From the NCBI RefSeq assembly GCF_026262505.1, contig NC_067203.1:6324001-6388000 (forward strand): a DNA stretch of 64,000 nucleotides. Direction: 5' to 3'. Below, in pieces: positions 59,413 to 64,000 of this stretch (within the stretch, counting starts at the first letter, position 1; each line of letters opens with the position of its first letter). The stretch is from Trichomonas vaginalis G3. Taxonomy: Eukaryota; Parabasalia; Trichomonadida; Trichomonadidae. The position numbers were made by a program, and so were the translations under genes. The notes below the pieces were generated by a model that was given only the letters and a program-made list of their open reading frames with translations, made no database searches and was not told the DNA's origin.

Positions 59413-59707
59413 CGTCGTTATGTCGTCATCCGATGTTAAACCTTGTGGAAAGTTAGGAGGTTTACAATATAATGCATCCCCACCAGTTCCTTCAACCGTT
59501 CCTTCAATACTTTCTATACAACAGTTGTGAAGAAATCATGTGTATGGTTCTTATCTGCTTTCTTATCTAACATTGCTGGTAGTTCATGTGCTTCAAAGTT
59601 TCTGACATGACTTCAATTCATACATTTGTTATTTAAGGAGTTTAGTGTATCTTTTACGCTTGTACTTGGATTCTAAAGGTGCACTTGAACCAAGGTCAAG
59701 TTCAATA
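59413..59707 (-). repeat. Decayed duplicate of the fibre linker region
   Basis: About 59535-59760 is a second copy of about 59100-59340 (shared TCTAACATTGCTGGTAGTTC, TTTACGCTTGTACTTGGATT and GTCGTCTGCTCTAACAGTAG). It joins the two fibre genes and looks decayed. Confidence 0.75.
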
Positions 59708-61825
59708 TTATGTCGTCTGCTCTAACAGTAGTGAAGGATTTATGTGTATGGTTCTTGTCGCTTTACTGTCTAAAGAAGTTTGAAGTTCATTTATATCGGA
59801 GATGTTGTGTTTATGAGATTTCAAAACTTTGTTCGTTGCGTCAAGTTCAACTTTGTCAGCTTTACTTTTAATAGCATCTTCAAACGTTATTTTTGACTTA
59901 ACTCTCAAAGTAAATCTTGGTTCAACTAATACACCGTTAACATTGAAAGTAGAGGCATAAATTTCACCGGTATAACCAAATGCTTCTGGTGCTTTAGCTA
60001 CATCATACTGTACAGTACAGCTTATGTCATAACCTTTAGCACGAATGTATTTATATCTTCTTTCATTAACATTTTTTGTCTTCGCTTCATCACTTCGTGT
60101 TAAATATCCATGGTAGTCCGTTATAATCTGTTCGTCTGAAGTTATATAATGAACGTGGTTTTTATCTGCTTTTTCGGCTAATTTCTCATTAACATCATTC
60201 ACTTCTAATTCAACTCTTCCGCCAGAACTCTTATTATCATTAATCTTTTTCATTAATTCGGTAATTACGTCATAAAGACTATATTCTGTTTTCGGTTTTG
60301 TAAATAATGAGTCAAAATTTCTTTTCATCATTACATCGCTGACATTAATGATATCACCAATTCCTTTTTCATTTATTCTCTTCATTAATTCTGCAATAAT
60401 GACGAATATATAATCTGTTAATTTATTCTCTTCATCGAGGGTTATAGAATGTTTTGAAATTGAATCATTAACTCCTCTAAATAAATCAATAACTTCAGGA
60501 TACACGTTTTTAATGTCTTGAATAACCCGACCAGTATCCTCGCCACTATGTGGCTCTGAGCCCGTTGGGCTCTGTTGTTCATGTTCTTCGTTCCCGTCGT
60601 TACGTGGTTTTATATCTCTAACCATCATCAACGCAGCCATAACCGGAGGGTTTGTTGCTACCTGTTCGAAAATCCGTCCGTTATGTATGGTATATCTAAA
60701 TAATTTCTTTGTGTTTGTTAAAACATTTGAAACAAGTCTTTTAAAACCATCTACAAAATTTCCTGTTTCACCTAATGTTCTTGCAGCATTTACAAGCTCA
60801 CCCATTCCCGCTTTTGACCCCAAAAACGTCCATATTGCATTTATTTCACTCTGTATAGTTGTCCATTCAGCGAAACTAACACCCGCATTCGCTAAGCTGA
60901 AAATGAAATTCAGTGGATCGAACTTAATTCCACCTTCTTTTTCAATTTCAACGAACTCACTAACATGAGATTTTAAATATTCTTTCGTTAAAATTGTTTT
61001 CCCCGATGTTATGTCATTAACGAAACTATCACCGTCAAAAGTTAACGAATTCAATTTCGTCGTTGATGCTTTTATTTCATACACCGCTTTATCGATAGTT
61101 TTTGGCTCACCTTCTTTAGAAGCATATGAAACATTAATGAATGAATTATATGTATTCATGAATGAGTTAAAATCAATGATTTTCATTAATGACGCCTTTA
61201 ATGATTCATTAACTGTTGAATCCCTTAAAGTAATTAATGAACTGTCCTTAATGAAAGGTACACTGCAAACCGTCGAGTTTGGATCAAATGCTGTAGTTGG
61301 TGCAGGAATATTAATGATATAAGTCATTAAATCATTAAGTGACGTAAATAATGTTGTCGTTTTTGATTTAATTTCTTTAGCATCTGTTATATATGGTAAT
61401 TTTATTTCTGTAGTTTCTGAATTAAAGATATTCGCTAAAATGTTTTGTAAACTGTTTTGAACAGCAGTATAAACCGTTGAATCCGGAACTCTTACGATTT
61501 CACCGTCCTTAATAAAAGGCATTGCACATGGTGTAGTGCTTGGGTCAAATCTTTTTGGGTTATGATTCAACATATATTCTAACGCTTCATGAACAGACTT
61601 ATATACTGTTGTGTCATTCTTCATGACAACTTCACCATTTACAATGAATGGCATAGTACATGGAGTTAAAATAGGGTCAAACTTTTCATAGTCCTTCCAT
61701 GTTATGTATTTCTCAGTATTTCCATCAGTGATAACAATATATTTGTCAGTAAGTGTGAGAGAGTATTGACCAAAATATAAACGTTTAGCTCTGTCAGCTT
61801 CATACGCATATGCAGCAATACTCAT
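59708..61825 (-). CDS. Long tail-fibre shaft-like protein of element B, 705 aa
   Basis: The N-terminal third has three or four units of the type FDPSTTPCAMPFIKDGEIV, then DSTVYxxV...L (residues about 50-210). The middle is helical, with an acidic low-complexity patch (EEHEQQSPTGSEPHSGEDTG). The C-terminal part has fibre-type linkers (EKADKNHVHY, SHKHNISDINELQ). The opening 40 residues (AAYAYEADRAKRLYFGQYSLTLTDKYI) resemble the start of the element A fibre (TYAIYAYNSKTAEQTQRLKYGDLEI). It probably forms the shaft of a trimeric fibre. It may be the broken front of a longer fibre gene. Confidence 0.7.
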   Translation of the reverse strand: MSIAAYAYEADRAKRLYFGQYSLTLTDKYIVITDGNTEKYITWKDYEKFDPILTPCTMPFIVNGEVVMKNDTTVYKSVHEALEYMLNHNPKRFDPSTTPCAMPFIKDGEIVRVPDSTVYTAVQNSLQNILANIFNSETTEIKLPYITDAKEIKSKTTTLFTSLNDLMTYIINIPAPTTAFDPNSTVCSVPFIKDSSLITLRDSTVNESLKASLMKIIDFNSFMNTYNSFINVSYASKEGEPKTIDKAVYEIKASTTKLNSLTFDGDSFVNDITSGKTILTKEYLKSHVSEFVEIEKEGGIKFDPLNFIFSLANAGVSFAEWTTIQSEINAIWTFLGSKAGMGELVNAARTLGETGNFVDGFKRLVSNVLTNTKKLFRYTIHNGRIFEQVATNPPVMAALMMVRDIKPRNDGNEEHEQQSPTGSEPHSGEDTGRVIQDIKNVYPEVIDLFRGVNDSISKHSITLDEENKLTDYIFVIIAELMKRINEKGIGDIINVSDVMMKRNFDSLFTKPKTEYSLYDVITELMKKINDNKSSGGRVELEVNDVNEKLAEKADKNHVHYITSDEQIITDYHGYLTRSDEAKTKNVNERRYKYIRAKGYDISCTVQYDVAKAPEAFGYTGEIYASTFNVNGVLVEPRFTLRVKSKITFEDAIKSKADKVELDATNKVLKSHKHNISDINELQTSLDSKATRTIHINPSLLLEQTT

Positions 61826-61842
61826 ATTTTAATGAGAATAAA

Positions 61843-62619
61843 ATGTTGTTCTATTTGCAAAGTACTGACCCAAACGAATACGGAACAGTAAAGCTACAAA
61901 CAAACTTAGGTCTTCAGAATGAAGCACTTGCTTTCAGAGTTGTTGACTTCAATACTATCGCTTCATTCGTTATAACAGATGAAACAGATTTCATGGAGTT
62001 TGAAATAGATGGAAAGAAGCATGAAATAAGATTTCACAATAATGTAGAATATAAGATGGAAACATTAGCTGGAGTGTTAAATGCGCTCATAAATACTACA
62101 ATAAACAAGGAGAACGAAGAAAACTTAATGAATGTTAAACTTATTGCAGGAGTTTTGAAGTTCAGTTATGCGAAGGAGTTTAAGATAACACGAATGAGTC
62201 ATAGAGTTCAATTGCTTCTGGGAGCATACCATATGACATTTCCTTTGAAAAGTGTTGACAAAACGATTGAGATGAAATCTGTTCCATACGTATGTTATGG
62301 TAATTGTTTGTACATTGAGTCTAAAATAGCTAATGTCACAGGTATTTCAGGAGTTAATAGTAAAGGTTCAGTAGAATATAAATCCTTCTGTTATGCAGTC
62401 AATTCAATGTTCATTCCAAACGTTCCTGTCATAGCAACTCATTTAGGTAAATGGGTTCGCATTAGTCCTCATAATTTGAAAGACATGCAATTCAGACTTG
62501 TTGACTTTCAAGGAGAGCCTGTAGAACTGAAGGCACCAGTGCGAATGACTGTTGAAGTTGACTTTTTAGAAAATATTAAATGCAACAGCTTACAAGAGAA
62601 CTCAGAGCTAAAAATATAA
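61843..62619 (+). CDS. Minor capsid-like protein of element B, 258 aa
   Basis: Beta-rich protein with VPYVCYGNCLYIESKIANVTGISG and a C-terminal KWVRISPHNLKDMQFRLVDFQG segment. The element A region 2275-2984 is its counterpart, also beside the fibre gene. A penton or vertex protein that anchors the fibre would explain this constant neighbourhood; inference. The start at 61843 is chosen over 61810 because the TTTTAATGAGAATAAAATG block lies between them. Confidence 0.6.
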   Translation: MLFYLQSTDPNEYGTVKLQTNLGLQNEALAFRVVDFNTIASFVITDETDFMEFEIDGKKHEIRFHNNVEYKMETLAGVLNALINTTINKENEENLMNVKLIAGVLKFSYAKEFKITRMSHRVQLLLGAYHMTFPLKSVDKTIEMKSVPYVCYGNCLYIESKIANVTGISGVNSKGSVEYKSFCYAVNSMFIPNVPVIATHLGKWVRISPHNLKDMQFRLVDFQGEPVELKAPVRMTVEVDFLENIKCNSLQENSELKI

Positions 62620-62849
62620 AGTATGAATGTTATGTATTAGGTCATGAACTTTGGTTGTTGCTGTTTGATGAAACAAATGAGTTAGTTATGTCAGTCAAGA
62701 GAACAGAAAAAGGCGTCAAAGGCGCCGAGCGCAAAGCGCTATATTGTGTTAGTGAAAACTGCACCAAGTCAATAAGATTAGGTTTGCATTATGAAGATGA
62801 GTTCGATACTGTTGAAGAAGTTTTGGATAGATATTACAAATTGCTTTAA
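62580..62849 (+). CDS. Unknown small Polinton protein, 89 aa
   Basis: Overlaps the preceding gene by 40 bp in another frame. Mixed charge, with YECYVLGHELWLLLFDETNELVMSV and a C-terminal acidic helix. No family recognised. It is the only gene pair here with clear overlap on one strand. Confidence 0.5.
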   Translation: MQQLTRELRAKNIKYECYVLGHELWLLLFDETNELVMSVKRTEKGVKGAERKALYCVSENCTKSIRLGLHYEDEFDTVEEVLDRYYKLL

Positions 62850-63460
62850 TTTACTAAAACATATTTCAAACAAAGTTTATATTCTGTTGAAAGTTTTGTA
62901 TACTCGTTCGAATATTTATACTTAAACTCAACTCCTGTAGTTCCTGGTGTTTCAATGATGCGGATGTTACCTATTTTCATGAATGGTGGCGTTTGACCAC
63001 AGCATTCGATTTCAGGGTCGAGATAGTCAATGACACATTGTTTCCCTGTTATTCGTGAGATAACATTTTCAAGGTCCTCCTTTGTTAGAATTATTTGGTT
63101 CTTACTTATAAGATTTGTCAAAAGCTTCTTATCGTCTTTGAGTAAAATTGTTTGGTATAACTGAAGAAGGTAATGGTCTACGTTATCTGAAGGATTTGTT
63201 TGAACATTTGTGTAAGGGTTGTCGTTGGCTTCTCTTGAAAGAATTTGGTCCAGTGGTGGATACTCTAACTTAACATCTGATGTAGCGTTAGCGTTTGAAG
63301 CTGAGTTTAAATTCACGGATTTCAGTTCTGGTTCTTTTTCTTTCAAACACTCTGAACTATAGTTCTTTATGACAATATTGTTTGTCGTTCGTGAGTCAAC
63401 ATTTGATGTTGGTTCAATTGGAACATTAACGGCACCAGCTAAGATGGATTTGCTTCTCAT
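62846..63460 (-). CDS. Conserved Polinton protein, homologue of the element A protein at 3479-4147
   Basis: 204 residues: a low-complexity Asn/Ser/Thr-rich first half and a compact second half (NPYTNVQ..., helices, then IECCGQTPPFMKIGNIRIIETPG and EYKLCLKYVLV). Function unknown. Position is conserved in both elements, near fibre and minor capsid genes. Start follows TTTTATTCTATATGAAATG. Confidence 0.6.
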   Translation of the reverse strand: MRSKSILAGAVNVPIEPTSNVDSRTTNNIVIKNYSSECLKEKEPELKSVNLNSASNANATSDVKLEYPPLDQILSREANDNPYTNVQTNPSDNVDHYLLQLYQTILLKDDKKLLTNLISKNQIILTKEDLENVISRITGKQCVIDYLDPEIECCGQTPPFMKIGNIRIIETPGTTGVEFKYKYSNEYTKLSTEYKLCLKYVLVN

Positions 63461-63494
63461 TTCATATAGAATAAAAACCTTTTATATGTATGAA

Positions 63495-63887
63495 ATGAAC
63501 AATATACTCGACAAGGGTTTGAATGTAAAGCTAACGAATGAAAATATTGTTGAATTCACTGAGACAGGTGCTGTGTATAAAGATGTAGAACTACTGAACA
63601 AAAGAGCTAAGGGAAGAAGCAGGAACATGAACAAAGGGTGGAAGCCTATAAAAATTTATGTCAATGATGGCTCAGGAGGTTCAAACATAAAGTATGCAGA
63701 AAGTTATAGAGTTTATGCTCTCAAAGGTGAAAAGCCTTCATTTAAGAACAGCTATTCTAACGCATATCCTCAAAAGCTAACGGATGGGGAAGTGGATGAT
63801 ATGAATGACAGCAAAAATATTAACAGAAATGGCGACAGAGATGCATGGAATTTGTTTACCATCAGTCAATTGAAGGTTAAACTTTAA
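63495..63887 (+). CDS. Unknown basic Polinton protein, 130 aa
   Basis: Start chosen at 63495 after TTTTATATGTATGAAATG, where the divergent block is shared with the minus-strand gene. Basic patch NKRAKGRSRNMNKGWKPIKI, a Gly-rich turn (NDGSGGSN) and a polar C-terminus. No family recognised. Confidence 0.5.
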   Translation: MNNILDKGLNVKLTNENIVEFTETGAVYKDVELLNKRAKGRSRNMNKGWKPIKIYVNDGSGGSNIKYAESYRVYALKGEKPSFKNSYSNAYPQKLTDGEVDDMNDSKNINRNGDRDAWNLFTISQLKVKL

Positions 63888-64000
63888 AACAATGTTGGTC
63901 GTTCCCATGGAATATTTTTGACTTTAATGGTATTAGTCATGATATGAATCTCAAGGTATGAACGAGGAGAGATGAGAGACTTATATGCTTCCCAAATTTC
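63884..64000 (-). CDS. 3' end of a further Polinton gene, cut by the window
   Basis: The last 38 codons (EIWEAYKSLISPRSYLEIH..., ending WERPTLF) are open to the window edge. The packaging ATPase has not been seen in element B and would be expected about here. The segment is too short to decide. Confidence 0.35.
   Translation of the reverse strand, partial: EIWEAYKSLISPRSYLEIHIMTNTIKVKNIPWERPTLF

Larger units (their letters stand above)
43617..64000. mobile_element. Polinton/Maverick element B (cut by window end)
   Basis: At least 20.4 kb with a protein-primed-type family B DNA polymerase, retroviral-like integrase, major capsid, minor capsid candidates, KilA-N/MSV199 protein, Dam-like methylase and two tail-fibre genes. 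Integrase plus polymerase plus capsid defines a Polinton. The left end is placed near 43617, where a small hairpin (AGGCAC-TTC-GTGCCT) follows a poly(A) run; the right end is outside the window. The polymerase, capsid and a few other genes look broken (about six breaks in all), most others look whole, so the copy is a young fossil. Confidence 0.9.

Overview
The window looks like nuclear DNA of a parabasalid protist, most likely Trichomonas vaginalis. It is AT-rich and shows no introns. The ankyrin genes carry the parabasalid DUF3447-type leader, and several start codons lie 10-30 nt downstream of a trichomonad-type initiator (TCA followed by a pyrimidine and T or A). Two stretches are Polinton/Maverick elements, which swell this genome. 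The species call is inference from gene families, since no marker such as rRNA is present.

Layout. (1) 1 to about 8,940: right-hand part of a Polinton (element A), cut by the window edge, with a KilA-N remnant, a phage-collar-like tail-fibre gene, minor and major capsid genes, a packaging ATPase and small virion-type proteins. Several genes look broken. (2) 9,136-13,568: a complete 4.4-kb DNA transposon with 289-bp terminal inverted repeats. Its single open gene fuses an IS5/PIF-Harbinger-type DDE transposase to a ubiquitin-specific protease domain. (3) 13.9-43.0 kb: host genes, namely an HP1-like protein, a coiled-coil (BAR-like) protein, thioredoxin, a disrupted glucose-6-phosphate isomerase, a HEAT-type karyopherin-like protein, kinases, ankyrin genes (two disrupted), a CARMIL-like LRR protein, a secreted protein, a type II membrane glycosyltransferase-like protein, a ubiquitin-like protein, a PH-ankyrin protein and a kinase/pseudokinase pair. 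(4) 43.6 kb to the end: a second, different Polinton (element B), cut by the right edge. It has a Dam-like methylase, capsid genes, family B DNA polymerase, KilA-N/MSV199 protein, integrase, two tail-fibre genes and minor capsid genes.

How the parts relate. Both Polintons carry replication or capsid genes plus a phage-type tail-fibre protein, and their fibre genes share a 142-bp cassette at about 96% identity although the rest of the two genes is clearly diverged. This suggests recent exchange of the receptor-binding tip. Element B is punctuated by nine copies of a multi-armed palindrome with compensatory base changes, by 25-bp tandem repeats, and by a tRNA-like stretch with A and B boxes. 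Many element genes start just after a T-rich TTTTTAT block followed by (TA)AATG, which resembles late promoters of large DNA viruses. The DNA transposon looks young: its TIRs are almost identical and its gene is open.

Limits: all calls rest on reading sequence motifs by eye, without database searches. Boundaries of both Polintons are approximate.
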